NCBI GenBank assembly: GCA_963798795.1
Contig: CAWCUZ010000003.1
Span: forward strand, 1-64,000
Length of the DNA: 64,000 nt
Source of the DNA: CAWCUZ01 sp963798795
Lineage (GTDB): Bacteria; Acidobacteriota; Vicinamibacteria; Vicinamibacterales; SCN-69-37
Direction of reading: 5' to 3'
Part shown: one piece after another, positions 1 through 9,078 of the stretch
Layout of the letters: each line of letters starts with the position of its first letter
How positions within the stretch are numbered: position 1 is the stretch's first letter
Notes under the pieces: generated by a model
What the model saw: only the letters and a program-made list of their open reading frames with translations
What the model was told of the DNA's origin: nothing
The model's database searches: none
Made by a program: the position numbers and the translations under genes

Positions 1-69
1 CTGGATACAGGTTTTGGCCCGTATAACGGTTTAGCAAACCGCCGCCTTCAGCCTCTCGGCCACCTCACC
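1..69 (-). tRNA. tRNA-Ser (anticodon GCT), 3' end cut by window edge
   Basis: Read on the minus strand, 69 to 1 folds as the first three quarters of a serine tRNA. The acceptor strand GGTGAGG starts at 69. It is followed by a D arm, then an anticodon stem-loop with GCT in the loop (forward 31-36), then the long class II variable arm typical of tRNA-Ser (forward 5-25). The T arm and 3' acceptor strand lie beyond base 1. The gene is the integration target for the material up to about 2.2 kb, because its 5' half is repeated twice downstream. The stop codon of an integrase remnant (65-67) lies inside its 5' acceptor strand. Confidence 0.88.
34..66. repeat. att-like direct repeat, copy 1 (inside tRNA-Ser)
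   Basis: These 33 bases run from the anticodon loop to the acceptor strand of the tRNA-Ser gene and recur identically at 1287-1319 and 2190-2222. Identity stops in the anticodon loop, where many tyrosine integrases cross over, so the three copies look like attachment-site duplications left by elements inserted in tandem. Confidence 0.8.
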
Positions 70-421
70 GCATGAGGATTTCCGAGGGATTTTGCGATTT
101 CTCGCCGCCGCCGAAGGCTAAGGATGGGCCAGTGTGCCCGCCAGTGTGCCCAAAACGACGAGCAGCGTCCCGCAGATCTCCGTCGCTGACGACATTATAG
201 CGATCAAAAACGCTGCGAGTCTTGTGGCCGCTCAACTTCATTACCACGCGTTCCGGGATTCCCGCCCGGACCATGTTTCGTGGCCGTCCGCCGGAAGTCG
301 TGCGGGAGCTGCCAGGGCACCCGGCGGCTTTCCGGGGCGTTCTCGATCCAACTTCTTCAGTGATGGTCGGAGGCGCGAAGGGCCGGCACAGCTCCCGAAC
401 GTACGGCGCGGGCAGTCCCAC
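65..421 (-). pseudogene. Tyrosine recombinase (integrase) C-terminal remnant, frameshifted
   Basis: The minus strand keeps the catalytic end of a phage-type tyrosine integrase, but in two frames. The HxxR box (HDFRRTA) is encoded near 302-285. One frame over, near 280, the protein continues with RNMVRAGIPERVVMKLSGHK and reaches the nucleophile region SVFDRYNVVSDGD. So the arginine, the GH motif and the nucleophilic tyrosine are present, but a small indel near 275-285 separates them, and nothing recognisable as the N-terminal DNA-binding half remains. The gene ends inside the tRNA-Ser it presumably once recombined with. It should be inactive. The same C-terminal tail (GHTGGHTG) occurs again near 1157-1180, suggesting a second deleted integrase. 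Confidence 0.75.
131..154. repeat. Integrase-tail repeat, copy 1
   Basis: The stretch around 131-154 encodes, on the minus strand, the integrase tail GHTGGHTG. It is repeated almost exactly at 1157-1180, where the rest of that second integrase is missing. The pair supports the idea of two stacked element remnants at this tRNA. Confidence 0.55.
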
Positions 422-553
422 GCCCGAGTCTCGAAGGTCTTGCGGTACAGAATTGCGCGCCAGGTCTTGGGTGCTGCCTTCAGTCTCTTGGCTGCCGCAC
501 GATGCGCCTTCTTGATCGTCATGATCGGAGTGAAAGCGAAGTCGCGCTGGACG

Positions 554-820
554 CTAGATGTCTTTCAGTCGGCCGGACGCGTACTTGTGAAGCAGGCTCG
601 CGATCAGCGTCTGATATGGCAAGCCCTCCGCGAGCGCCCGCTTCTGAATTGCCTCAAGGTCTTTGCTCGACAGTCGGATGTTCAACCGACGGTCCTTGCG
701 GAATGTGGCCTTCGCATAGCGGGAGTACTGGGCGCGCTCCCGCTTGCCGCCCTTCGCAGGCTTCCATTCGCCCCGCTCGACGGACTCGAGCAACTCCTTT
801 TCGTCAGCGTCCATCTTCAT
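554..820 (-). CDS. CopG/BrnA-like antitoxin
   Basis: An 88-residue protein encoded directly after, and overlapping by 17 bases, a BrnT-like toxin gene. The basic N-terminal half is followed by a ribbon-helix-helix-like segment, RRLNIRLSSKDLEAIQKRA, then a second helix (LPYQTLIASLLHKYASG). This is the usual pattern of CopG/MetJ-type antitoxins that bind the operon promoter and neutralise the toxin. Toxin-first order is the known arrangement of brnTA systems. The pair lies between two att-like repeats, so it probably stabilised a mobile element. The family assignment rests on pattern and context. Confidence 0.75.
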   Translation of the reverse strand: MKMDADEKELLESVERGEWKPAKGGKRERAQYSRYAKATFRKDRRLNIRLSSKDLEAIQKRALAEGLPYQTLIASLLHKYASGRLKDI

Positions 821-1106
821 CGTCGGACTCCTTACGGAGGTACTGCTTCGGGGCTTTCCGGCTCGGAATGATCGTCTTCAAGAAGACCGTGTGCTCATCT
901 TCGATGAACGGCACCCGGTACACGTAGTCGTCGCGCCGAACTACGAAGATTCGCTGGCCCGCGTAACGGCTGGGGTTCGGGTGTTCCAGGATGTCGAGCA
1001 GGTCGCCGCGCTCGATGTGGAAGACGATGTCCTCGAACCGGATGCCGCGCTCCGCCCTGAGCTTCGCGTTCTTCGCGTCGTCCCAGTCGAAGTACTTCAC
1101 CGGCAT
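804..1106 (-). CDS. BrnT-like toxin
   Basis: A 100-residue protein beginning with the typical BrnT/DUF497 opening (FDWDDAKNAKLRAERGIRFE), followed by a beta-rich core with RIFVVRRDDYVYRVPF and a lysine-rich end. Members of this family are ribonuclease toxins with a RelE-like fold. The gene starts with ATG at 1106 and its end overlaps the antitoxin start, so the two are translationally coupled. No promoter is obvious in the 180 bases upstream, which contain an integrase-tail fragment and a hairpin. The gene appears intact although the surrounding element is decayed. Confidence 0.75.
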   Translation of the reverse strand: MPVKYFDWDDAKNAKLRAERGIRFEDIVFHIERGDLLDILEHPNPSRYAGQRIFVVRRDDYVYRVPFIEDEHTVFLKTIIPSRKAPKQYLRKESDDEDGR

Positions 1107-1156
1107 TTAGCATATCACGATGTCTGCTTGATAGGCACACATTGGCGTCGGCTCCA

Positions 1157-1180
1157 GTATGCCCGCCAGTGTGCCCAAAC
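1157..1180. repeat. Integrase-tail repeat, copy 2
   Basis: Near-identical to 131-154. On the minus strand it encodes GHTGGHTG preceded by a short unrelated stretch. No catalytic integrase motifs remain around it. Confidence 0.55.
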
Positions 1181-1232
1181 TCGGTCCGAAATCCATCAAT
1201 CGGCAGCCAACGCCAACCAACTACCAATAAGA

Positions 1233-1265
1233 AACCGGCCTGAAATCATCAATTTCAGGCCGGTT
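1233..1265 (-). terminator. Perfect 14-bp hairpin, terminator-like on minus strand
   Basis: Arms 1233-1246 and 1252-1265 are perfect reverse complements around a 5-base loop. On the minus strand the hairpin is followed by a T-rich run (TTTCTTATT), as expected of an intrinsic terminator. It lies just downstream of the orphan tRNA 5' half at 1287-1319, where transcription started from a tRNA promoter would need to stop. Confidence 0.6.
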
Positions 1266-1286
1266 CTGGAATCGCGGACGACCTTG

Positions 1287-1319
1287 GCAAACCGCCGCCT
1301 TCAGCCTCTCGGCCACCTC
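1287..1319. repeat. att-like direct repeat, copy 2 (orphan tRNA-Ser 5' half)
   Basis: Identical to 34-66. After the anticodon loop the sequence diverges completely, so this is a tRNA 5' half without a 3' half, as expected at the far end of an element integrated at the anticodon loop. Confidence 0.8.
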
Positions 1320-1325
1320 GCCGCG

Positions 1326-1863
1326 CAGACGGCAAGTATACGCTGGGGAAGGACTTGCAGATTCACGCTGGCGCCTGCGGTGCCGCCGGCGAAACGAACG
1401 AACCGGCGCCATCCGGCGGGAAAAGTCGTTGACTTCGCTAAGTCGTACGATTCAAACGAGTTCGTCGTGCCGTTCGGTGCCACGCGGACCTTGCTCCTCA
1501 TCGCCGCCAAGAATCCACATGCCCTTCTGGACGTCGCCTGACCCGAGGCCCGGCCCCGCATCGCGGCCTGTTCGGGTCGGCCCTACCTGAGGCCCGGAAG
1601 GTCGCGAACGCCGAGGCTCTCGAGCGCTTGCATCAGTTCCGGCCGGAATGCGGATCGGCGGGAGTGGGCCCGCTGAAGAGCCGCGATCCAGGTGATGAAC
1701 TCCTGCCGGCGGTCGGTCGGCGACCGAGCGACGCACGCTGCCGCGAGCCCTGCTGGGTGCCTGAGACGATCCAGCAGGCGCCAAGACCGACGCCAGCACC
1801 GGTCCAAGCATCCCCTGGGCGAAGGACCCCATCGGAGCGTTCACGTGCAAGACCGAGTGCACG
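1326..1863. other. 538-base stretch without a supported gene
   Basis: Several open frames cross this stretch on both strands, but none carries a recognisable domain, a convincing start or a partner gene. It lies between two orphan tRNA halves and is best read as decayed element DNA. Confidence 0.5.
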
Positions 1864-2181
1864 ATGACCCAGACAGCCAGTACCCTCACGATCAAGCGCC
1901 CCGCCGAAGCGCCGGGCGTCGCGCCGCCGGTGGTCGTTCTCAACCTCGACGGCTCCGACAGCAAGAACCAGCAGGCTGGCCGCGATGGCCGTCCCTCAGC
2001 CGACTACGTCGCACACGCCAAGTGGAGTAATGACACGCTGATCGTTACCCGAGCGTCTGGCGCCCGTGGCCAGATCGTGGCGACGCAGACGCTGTCGCTC
2101 GAGGGCGGCCAGCTCAGAATCGCCCATGGCATCAATCTGGATGTCACGCAGGGGCCGACGCTGATTTACACGAAGAAGTAG
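1864..2181 (+). CDS. Small beta-rich hypothetical protein, probably N-terminally truncated
   Basis: A 105-residue protein with alternating hydrophobic/polar strands (LDGSDSKN, AKWSNDTLIVTRA, TQTLSLEGGQLRI). It resembles the C-terminal domain seen in many secreted acidobacterial proteins of unknown function. There is no signal peptide. The frame stays open for some codons before the ATG, so this may be the surviving 3' end of a longer exported protein. It ends 8 bases before the third tRNA-half repeat and therefore belongs to the inserted material. Function unknown. Confidence 0.5.
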   Translation: MTQTASTLTIKRPAEAPGVAPPVVVLNLDGSDSKNQQAGRDGRPSADYVAHAKWSNDTLIVTRASGARGQIVATQTLSLEGGQLRIAHGINLDVTQGPTLIYTKK

Positions 2182-2189
2182 GCGCCTTG

Positions 2190-2222
2190 GCAAACCGCCG
2201 CCTTCAGCCTCTCGGCCACCTC
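2190..2222. repeat. att-like direct repeat, copy 3 (orphan tRNA-Ser 5' half)
   Basis: Third identical 33-base copy of the tRNA-Ser 5' half; like copy 1 it continues with ACCGC. It probably marks the outer boundary of the inserted region, since a complete chromosomal gene follows. Confidence 0.8.
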
Positions 2223-2262
2223 ACCGCGACAGGGTTTCTCTGAGTATATGGCGATCTGGCAC

Positions 2263-3315
2263 TTACGACGTGATCTTGACGAACCACGCCGCGACGATCG
2301 GACCCTGAGGGCCCCGTCCCCGCCGGCCGGTCGGTGGCGGCGCCCCGGCGGCTGGTGCTGGCGCCGGGCCGCGCTCCGGCTGAAACAGATACACGTTGTG
2401 CGTCTTCTGATCCACGCAGATCGTCTTTGCGCCGGCAACGGTCGGAACGGTGGCGACCACGGTGTACCGGTCGGCCGAATCCTGATGCGCAACCGTGACG
2501 TTGCCTTCCGCGCCGTTGGGGATGTAGATGAGCTTCCTGGCCGGGTCCCATCCGAGCGCGTCCACACGGCCGCCGTTCTTGATCGAGGCCACGACCTTGC
2601 CCGACGCCGCGTCCAGAACCACCGACGTCCCGCTGCACCCGGAGAAGATCCGGTTCGTCGTCGCGTCGTACGCGATGCCCGTCGGACCCTCGCACGGCGC
2701 CAGCGGCCACGATGCGGTCGCCTTCCAGGTGCTGACGTCGATGACCTGGATCGTGCTTGTCCCTTCGTTGTTCACGAAGATGTGTCCCTTGCCGTCGGCC
2801 GCGGCGCCTTCGGGCGCCGTGTCCTCGAGTTCGACCGTGGCCACGACCTCGCCGGTGGTCGGGTTGATGGCGGTCAGCGTGCCGATCGGGCGGCTGTGAT
2901 TCGTGAGGATGATTTTGTCGTCCGGCTCGTCGTACATGATGCCGTCGAGCCCGGGGCCGACCGTGATCCGCTTGATCTCGGCGAGCGTTTTCAAATCGAA
3001 CATCGTCACGGTCTGGTCGCCGCTGTTGGTCGTAAAGCCGTGTCCGACGCTGGTCACGATGCCCGCGCCGTGGACGCCGGGCGTGTTCTGGATGTCACCG
3101 AGCACCTTGCCGGTCGCGCCATCCACGACCATCATGTGCGTGGAGCGCGACACGAACACGCGGCCGGTTGCGGCTTCCACCGCGACGTAGTCGGTGCCGC
3201 CGTCGCCCTTGATGTCGAACTTCTCGACCTTGAAATTCGGCGCCTGGATGACGCCGGAAGCGCCGAGACCGGCGGCGCCGAACACCGCCAGCGCTGAGAG
3301 CAGGACCTTCTTCAT
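2263..3315 (-). CDS. Secreted YncE/YVTN-like beta-propeller protein
   Basis: A 350-residue exported protein. ATG at 3315 (MKKVLLSALAVFGAAGLGA) gives a clean signal peptide and has an AGG a few bases upstream; a longer frame begins further out but lacks these. The body is a series of roughly 40-residue blades with repeated V-DGATGKVLG, DLKTLAEIKRI, NPTTGEVVATVEL and DAASGKVVASI motifs, as in YncE-like propellers. The last 40 residues are a Pro/Ala/Gly/Arg-rich tract. It lies downstream of an RND efflux operon with a short gap. The ligand is unknown; YncE-like propellers are often periplasmic binding or scaffold proteins. Confidence 0.8.
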   Translation of the reverse strand: MKKVLLSALAVFGAAGLGASGVIQAPNFKVEKFDIKGDGGTDYVAVEAATGRVFVSRSTHMMVVDGATGKVLGDIQNTPGVHGAGIVTSVGHGFTTNSGDQTVTMFDLKTLAEIKRITVGPGLDGIMYDEPDDKIILTNHSRPIGTLTAINPTTGEVVATVELEDTAPEGAAADGKGHIFVNNEGTSTIQVIDVSTWKATASWPLAPCEGPTGIAYDATTNRIFSGCSGTSVVLDAASGKVVASIKNGGRVDALGWDPARKLIYIPNGAEGNVTVAHQDSADRYTVVATVPTVAGAKTICVDQKTHNVYLFQPERGPAPAPAAGAPPPTGRRGRGPQGPIVAAWFVKITS

Positions 3316-3375
3316 GGGAAACCTCGCATCTCGTGAATCAGACGAGCCACTCGGAACGCACCACACTGTCACACC

Positions 3376-6300
3376 TTACACCCGCTCGGCGGCCCGGCGG
3401 TGGAGCACACGCAGCACCGTCGGCGTCGCCACCAGCGAGAGCAGGACGGAGATTGCCAGGGCCCCCATGACGGCGATGGCGAGCGGCCGCAGCATGTCCG
3501 CGCCCGATCCGACGCCGTAGGCCAGCGGCAGCATCCCGAGCGCCGCCGCGAGCGAGGTCATCAGCACCGGCCGGAGCCGGCGGCGCCCCGATCGGACCAG
3601 CGCTTCGTCGAACGGCGCGCCCTGGGCCACGAAATGCTCGACGAAGTCGAGCATCAGAATGCCGTTCTTCGCCACGATGCCGATTCCGATGATCGCGCCC
3701 AGGAACGAGACGACGTTGAGCGACGTGCCGGTCAGCCAGAGCGCCAGCATCGTGCCGAAGAGCGACAGGATCGCGCCTGAGACGATGGCCATCGGCTCGG
3801 CGAACGATCGGAACTCGACGAGCAGCACCGTGAACACCAGCACGATGGCCATGGCCAGCACGATCGTCAGGTTTCTGAACGAGGCCTGCTGTTGCTCGAA
3901 CAGGCCGCCGTACTCGAGGTCGGCGTGCGGGATCGACGGATCGCTCCGCCAGGACGCGCTGGATGTCCGCCATGGCGCTCCCGAGGTCCCGGTTCTCCAG
4001 CCGTGCCGTGACGGCGATGTCCTGCCGCAGGTCCTCGCGCCGCAGCTCGAGCTGGCCCGTCTCGATGCTGACGTCGGCGACATCGGACAGGTGCACGACG
4101 GAGCCGGCCGCCGATCGAATCGGCAGGTTCCGCAGCGCGGCAATCTGACCGAGGTCCGCCGGATCCACCTTGGTCCTGATCGTCACCTCCCGATCGCCCT
4201 CGAGGAGCGTCGAGACGGGATTGCCCAGCATCGCGGTGTTGACGGCGTTGCCGATCGCCTCGGACGTGAAGCCCAGCCGCTGGGCGTCGACCGGTCGAAC
4301 GGTCAGGCGCAGCTCGGTGCCGGCGTACGTCAGCCCGTCGAACGTGTCGACCACGCCCGGAACCTCCTGCAGCTTCGCCTCGATCCGGGGCCCCATCGCC
4401 TTCAACTGGTCCGGGTCGGTCGAGTAGAACTTGACCTCGATGGGCTCGGGCGCCCACATGAGGTCGCCGATGAGGTCAGTGAGAATTCCCGGAAAGTCCC
4501 AGTTGACGCCCGGCAGCGTCCTCGTGAACTGGGCGCGCAGCGAGGCGATCACCTCGTCGGTCGACCGCGTCCGGTCCGGATGCAGTTTCACGAGAAAGTC
4601 GCCCGTGTTGGGCTCCGCAATCGCCAGCGCCAGTCGGGCGCCGGTCCGGCGCGAGTAGCTCTCCACCTCGGGCGTCGTCTGGAGGATGGCCTCGGCCTGG
4701 AGCAGCTCCCGATTCGTCTCTGAGAGGCTCGTGCCCGGGGGCGTGAAGTAGTCGATCACGAAGCCGCCTTCGTCCATCGGTGGCAGGAAGTCGGACTGCA
4801 ACTGCGTGTAGACGCCCGCCGCGGCGGCGAGCACGACGAGACAGAGCAGGATGGTCAGCCACCGGTAGCGCAGGGCCTTGCCGAGCGCCCACTCGTAGGC
4901 ATCCCCGAGCCACCGCAGCACGGCGCCCTCGTCGCCGTGCGGCCGTGTCGGCGTTCCCGGTTTCGGCGCGCGGGACAGCCACATCGCCAGCGCCGGCGTC
5001 AGCGTCATCGCCAGCACCAGCGAGGTCAGCAGCGAACTCACCATCGTCAGCGCGAGCGAGCGGAAGAAGACGCCGGTGATGCCGTCGAGGAACGCGAGCG
5101 GCACGAACACGACCACCGGCGTGAGCGTGGAGCCCACCAGCGGCCGGAAAATCTCGCTCACGCCCTGCTGCACGGCCGCCAGCCGCGGCACGCCCGCCAT
5201 CATCTTCGCGTGAATGGCCTCGACGACCACAATCGCATCGTCGATGACGAGGCCGACGGCCGCCGCGATGCCGCCGAGCGTCATCAGGTTGAATGTCAGT
5301 CCCGCGAGGCGCAGCACGACGAGCGTGATCAGGATCGTGACCGGGATGACGAGCGTCGCCACGAGCGTCGTGCCCCAGCGCCTGAGGAACGCGAGAATGA
5401 TGAGGACCGAGAGCACCAGCCCGAATCCGATGGCCTCCCAGACCGACCGAACCGAGTCGCGGACGATGACCGACTGGTCGTAGAAGAAGGCGAGCTTCAT
5501 GTCCGGCGGCAGTTCGCCCCGGAGCTGGGCGAGCTGTTCGTCCAGCGCAGAGCGATGTCCAGCGTGCTGCCATCCGGCTGGCTGCGGACGTTGAGCAGCA
5601 CGGCGTTGACGCCGTCGGCCGTCACGACGTTGAAAATGGGCTCCTCGCCGCGCTCCACGCGGGCGACGTCCTTCACCCGGATCGGGACGCCGTGCACGGT
5701 GGCCACGACGATCCCCGCGATGTCCTCGGCCGTGCGCGCGCGGGCGTCGACCACGGCCAGGTACAGCGTGTGGTTCTCCTCGTGCATGCCGGCCGGCACG
5801 ATGACGTTGTTCTGCGCAATGGCGGCGCTGACCTGATCGAGCGCCAGCCCGGCCGCCTGAAGGCGTGTCGGGTCGACGATGACGTGGAACTCCGGCGCGC
5901 GGCCGCCGACCAGATCGACGCGCGCCACCCCGGGAATCTGGAGGAAGCGCGGCTTCAACTGTGTACCGCGCGGTCTCCCAGAGCGACGTGAGATCGCGCG
6001 ACTGGCTCGTCAGGCTGATGCCGAGGATCGGAAAGGCCGAGAACGTCAGGCGCTGCACGAACGTCGTGGCGGTGGCCGGCAGCGCACTGCGAATCTCGGA
6101 CAGTCGGGCGCCCACATAGAGCTCCGACTCCACCATGTCGACCGACCAGTCGAAGAACACGTTGACCTCAGCCGATCCCCGGCCGGTCGCCGAGCTGGAC
6201 GCTCCTGGCGCCGGGGATGTCCTTCATGGCCTCTTCAATCGGCCGGGTGATCGTCGCCATCATCTCGTCGGCCGGCATCACGCCGTTGTCGACGAGAATG

Positions 6301-6483
6301 ACGACGCGCGGGAAGTCCGTCCGGGGAAACACCGACGATGGAATGTGACTACGCGCTGTACACGCCGCCCGCGCAGAGGGCGGCGCAGATGAACGCCACC
6401 GACAGGGCGTGGTGCGTCACCCATCGCGCTTCCTTCGCAGGCGTCGGCGCGTGACCCGCAGACTCGGAACGCTCGTCGCTCAC
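3376..6483 (-). pseudogene. RND efflux permease (CusA/CzcA-like), about five frameshifts
   Basis: The protein reads through in pieces as a full heavy-metal-type RND permease. It has N-terminal membrane helix 1, porter domains (FFDWSVDMVESELYV, PGVARVDLVGGRAPEFHVIV), helices 2-6 with VGLVIDDAIVVVEAIHAKMM, a second porter half with FLPPMDEGGFVIDY, and helices 8-12 with IGIVAKNGILMLDF. Frame changes fall near 6345, 6190, 5965, 5550 and 3945. GTG at 6483 lies 8 bases after the adaptor gene, so it is the last gene of a three-gene efflux operon. Conserved sequence is intact on both sides of every break, so the breaks are either recent or consensus errors. As written, no functional protein is made. 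Confidence 0.85.
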
Positions 6484-6490
6484 GATGTCC

Positions 6491-7603
6491 TCAGCGCCCG
6501 ATGATCCGGATCTTCGTTTCGGCCGGCAGTCCGTACGCGCCCTGCACGACGACCGACATCCCCTCGCGCACGCGGCCCCCTTCGATCTGCACCAGCCCGC
6601 CGTCCCTGAGGCCGGTCGTCACCGGCGTCCTGATCGCGCGATCGCCCTCGACCATCGCCACCTCCGGGCCGTTCTTGCCCTGGACGATGCTGTCGACCGG
6701 CACGGCCAGTTGGTTCCGCCGCTCGTCGGTCAGAATGCGTACGCTGACGAACTGACCGGGCCGCAGCCCGCTCGTGGCCGGTACGCGCGCGCGCACGAGC
6801 ACCGTATCCGTCGCGCTGTCGACCTGGGCGCCGATGTACTCGACCGCGGCCGCGACGCGGGGTCCTCCGGACTTCGCCGCCGCTGCCGCGGCCGCGCCTG
6901 GCCCCGCCCCTGGCGAGAGGTCGATGGGCTGCCCTCGCCGGACCTGGCCCACGTCCACGCTCCGAATCGCGGCGTTGACGACCAGGCGATTCAGATCGAT
7001 GAGCTCGGCCAGCGTCGTCGCCGGATCGATCGCCTCGCCGAGCTTCGCGTTGATGCGGGTGACCGTGCCGTCGATGGGGGCTTTCACGTCGAGAAACTGG
7101 CGCTGGACCTCCGCCGCCCTGAGCTCGGCCTGCGCCGCGGCGAGCTGTTGCTTTGCATCCTGATACGCCCGCTGTGACGTGGCCTGACCGGGCCCGAGTT
7201 GCTCCTGCCGCTGGAGGACACTCGCGGCGAACGCGACGGCCTGGCGGGCCCGCTCGATGGCCACGTCCGCGACACGGCTGTCGAGCCTGAAGAGCGTCGC
7301 GCCCTGGTGCACGACCTGGCCTTCCGTGCACTGGATGGCGGCCACCTGCCCGGCGATCGGTGCCGCAACGGCGGCCTGCGCCGGGGGCCGATCGGCAGTG
7401 GCCGATTCAGGCTCCACCTTGCCCCACCCGGTCACATAGCCGTGGAGCGTCGTCCGTACGACTGGCGCCACGGTGACGGCGACTTCGGTGGCGGGTTCCG
7501 CCGACGCCTCGTCCGCCGACGGCGCCTGCGTGCCTTGACAGGCGACCGTCGCGCCGGCCAGGCACAGCAGCCAGGGCGCCCACGCGCTGGGTCGGTGCTT
7601 CAC
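6491..7603 (-). CDS. RND periplasmic adaptor (membrane fusion lipoprotein)
   Basis: A 370-residue HlyD/AcrA-type adaptor that links the inner-membrane RND pump to the outer-membrane factor. The start is GTG at 7603, overlapping the outer-membrane-factor stop (GTGA). It opens with a lipoprotein signal (LLCLAGATVAC, acylated Cys near residue 20). A lipoyl-like hairpin half (CTEGQVVHQGATLFRLD) follows, then a coiled-coil stretch rich in Gln/Ala/Arg, the second lipoyl half (FLDVKAPIDGTVTRIN), a beta-barrel (LRPGQFVSVRIL) and a membrane-proximal domain. An Ala-rich loop (GPGAAAAAAAKSGG) sits in the barrel region. Organisation and overlap support one operon with the permease. Confidence 0.9.
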   Translation of the reverse strand: MKHRPSAWAPWLLCLAGATVACQGTQAPSADEASAEPATEVAVTVAPVVRTTLHGYVTGWGKVEPESATADRPPAQAAVAAPIAGQVAAIQCTEGQVVHQGATLFRLDSRVADVAIERARQAVAFAASVLQRQEQLGPGQATSQRAYQDAKQQLAAAQAELRAAEVQRQFLDVKAPIDGTVTRINAKLGEAIDPATTLAELIDLNRLVVNAAIRSVDVGQVRRGQPIDLSPGAGPGAAAAAAAKSGGPRVAAAVEYIGAQVDSATDTVLVRARVPATSGLRPGQFVSVRILTDERRNQLAVPVDSIVQGKNGPEVAMVEGDRAIRTPVTTGLRDGGLVQIEGGRVREGMSVVVQGAYGLPAETKIRIIGR

Positions 7604-9078
7604 TGCGGGTTCCTCCCGAGCGGGTTGACAGGAAGGTCGATCGGCCTCTGCATGGCGTCCTCGAGATCCCCTACCGCCTGCTGGAGCTGGACGAGGGCCT
7701 CCAGGCGGGCCAGTTCGCGGGTGGCCAGCTCGACCTGGATCACGCCGAGATCGAGCTGGGAGATGGCACCAGCGGCGAGCTGGGCTTCGGCCGTCTGCTC
7801 GAGTGCCTGCGCCTCGGCCAGGATGCGATCCGCAGCCGCCAGCTTGTCGGCCGCCGCGCGATACCCGGCCAGCGCGCGGTCGATGGCGCCGATGACGCCC
7901 GCCTGCACGGCCATCACATGCGCGGCCGCCGCCGCGCGGCGCGCTTCCGCTTCCGCGATGGGGCCCTGGTTGCGATGGAACACGGGCAGCGACGCGGGAA
8001 AGAACAGCAGGGTCCATTTGTTCGCGCCCTGATCCAGCTGGTAGCCCGGCCCGAGATGGATGTCGGGGTACTGTCGCGCGATCTCGAGCTGGAGCGCCGC
8101 CTGGCTGGCCTCGTACTCCGCGAGGGCGCTCAGGATGTCCGCACGGTTCACCAGCGCCTCGCGCCGCGCCGAGGCCTCCGGAACGTCGGTCGGCACGTTC
8201 GCGAATCGCTCGAATCCGAGCTGGATGCCGTCGAGCGCGGCGAGGGGTACGCCGATCGCGATGGCGAGACGCGCCCTGGCATCCTGCTGCTGCCGCCGGG
8301 CGTCGGCCAGGGCGAGCTGGATGCTGTCGCCCAGCAGCCTGGCCTGCCCCATCTCGAACGTCGAGATCTCGCCGGCGTCGAGCTGGCGCTGAAACAGAGT
8401 GACGTTGGCTGCCTGCAGGTCCCGCTGGCGCGTGAGCACCACCGCGCTTTCAGTCGACGCGAACAGATCCAGCAGCGTCTGGCGGACCCTGGCACGCACC
8501 TGCCACGCCGTCGCCGCCACGTCGAAGCGCGCCGCTTCCGACAGCCCGGTCGCTTCTTCGATGCGGTGCCGCTTCTTGCCGGCCGTCTCGATCGTGAAGT
8601 CCAGGTCGAGGTTCATGATCCACGGCGTCATCGTCGCCGAGTCCGAGGTCGAGTTGTAGCCGGGGCCCGCCGAGACGCCCGGGTTGGGCGTCTGACCGGC
8701 GGTAATGAGACCGGCTCGGGCGACGCCCCACGCGGCCCGCGCGGCTGCCAGCTCCGGGTTGTAGAACAGCGCGGCCACCGTCAGCGTCTGCAGATCCCAG
8801 CGATCCGGTGGCCACGTGGCCGTCAGATGAGCCGGTTCCGCCGTGCGGGCCAGATCGGGATCCGACAGACGTCTGGCGTCCAGGTCATCGAGTGTCGCTG
8901 ACGGCTCGATGGGCTTCGCCTGGTAGTGCACGCAGCCCGCGAGCGGCGCCAGGAGGCAGAGCACCGCCAGCACACGCCGTGAGATGCGGTACGACCCTTG
9001 AACCGCGCCGCTGACGCCCGCGAGATGCCGCGAAGCGCTTTCACCGACGACAGGTCCGCGATCAATTCCTCCGCCCAT
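7600..9078 (-). CDS. TolC-like outer-membrane efflux lipoprotein (start uncertain)
   Basis: An outer-membrane factor of the TolC/CusC class. After a hydrophobic segment with lipobox (LLAPLAGCVHYQ) come two homologous helical-hairpin halves, seen as FYNPELAAARAAWGVARAG and, later, ADKLAAADRILAEAQALEQT, with a glycine-rich strand region (PNPGVSAGPGY). The true start is unclear. No ATG lies just before the signal sequence; the nearest in-frame ATG (9078) gives an unusually long lead, and that ATG belongs to a protein-kinase remnant fused in frame upstream. A start may have been lost to a rearrangement, or a rare start codon may be used. The stop overlaps the adaptor start. Confidence 0.8.
   Translation of the reverse strand: MGGGIDRGPVVGESASRHLAGVSGAVQGSYRISRRVLAVLCLLAPLAGCVHYQAKPIEPSATLDDLDARRLSDPDLARTAEPAHLTATWPPDRWDLQTLTVAALFYNPELAAARAAWGVARAGLITAGQTPNPGVSAGPGYNSTSDSATMTPWIMNLDLDFTIETAGKKRHRIEEATGLSEAARFDVAATAWQVRARVRQTLLDLFASTESAVVLTRQRDLQAANVTLFQRQLDAGEISTFEMGQARLLGDSIQLALADARRQQQDARARLAIAIGVPLAALDGIQLGFERFANVPTDVPEASARREALVNRADILSALAEYEASQAALQLEIARQYPDIHLGPGYQLDQGANKWTLLFFPASLPVFHRNQGPIAEAEARRAAAAAHVMAVQAGVIGAIDRALAGYRAAADKLAAADRILAEAQALEQTAEAQLAAGAISQLDLGVIQVELATRELARLEALVQLQQAVGDLEDAMQRPIDLPVNPLGRNPQ

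Noticed and set aside
241..522. A 93-codon minus-strand frame starting MTIKKAHRAAAKRLKAAPKT.
   Set aside because: Only its 3' end overlaps the integrase HxxR box in that frame; the rest has no recognisable domain and may be chance or damaged integrase sequence.
1221..1412. Short minus-strand open frame containing GEVAERLKAAVC (also seen near 2166-2567).
   Set aside because: This sequence is the translation of the tRNA-Ser 5' half itself, a well-known spurious protein.
744..1541. A 265-codon plus-strand open frame opposite the toxin gene.
   Set aside because: It is antisense to a convincing toxin-antitoxin pair and has arginine/proline-rich shadow composition.
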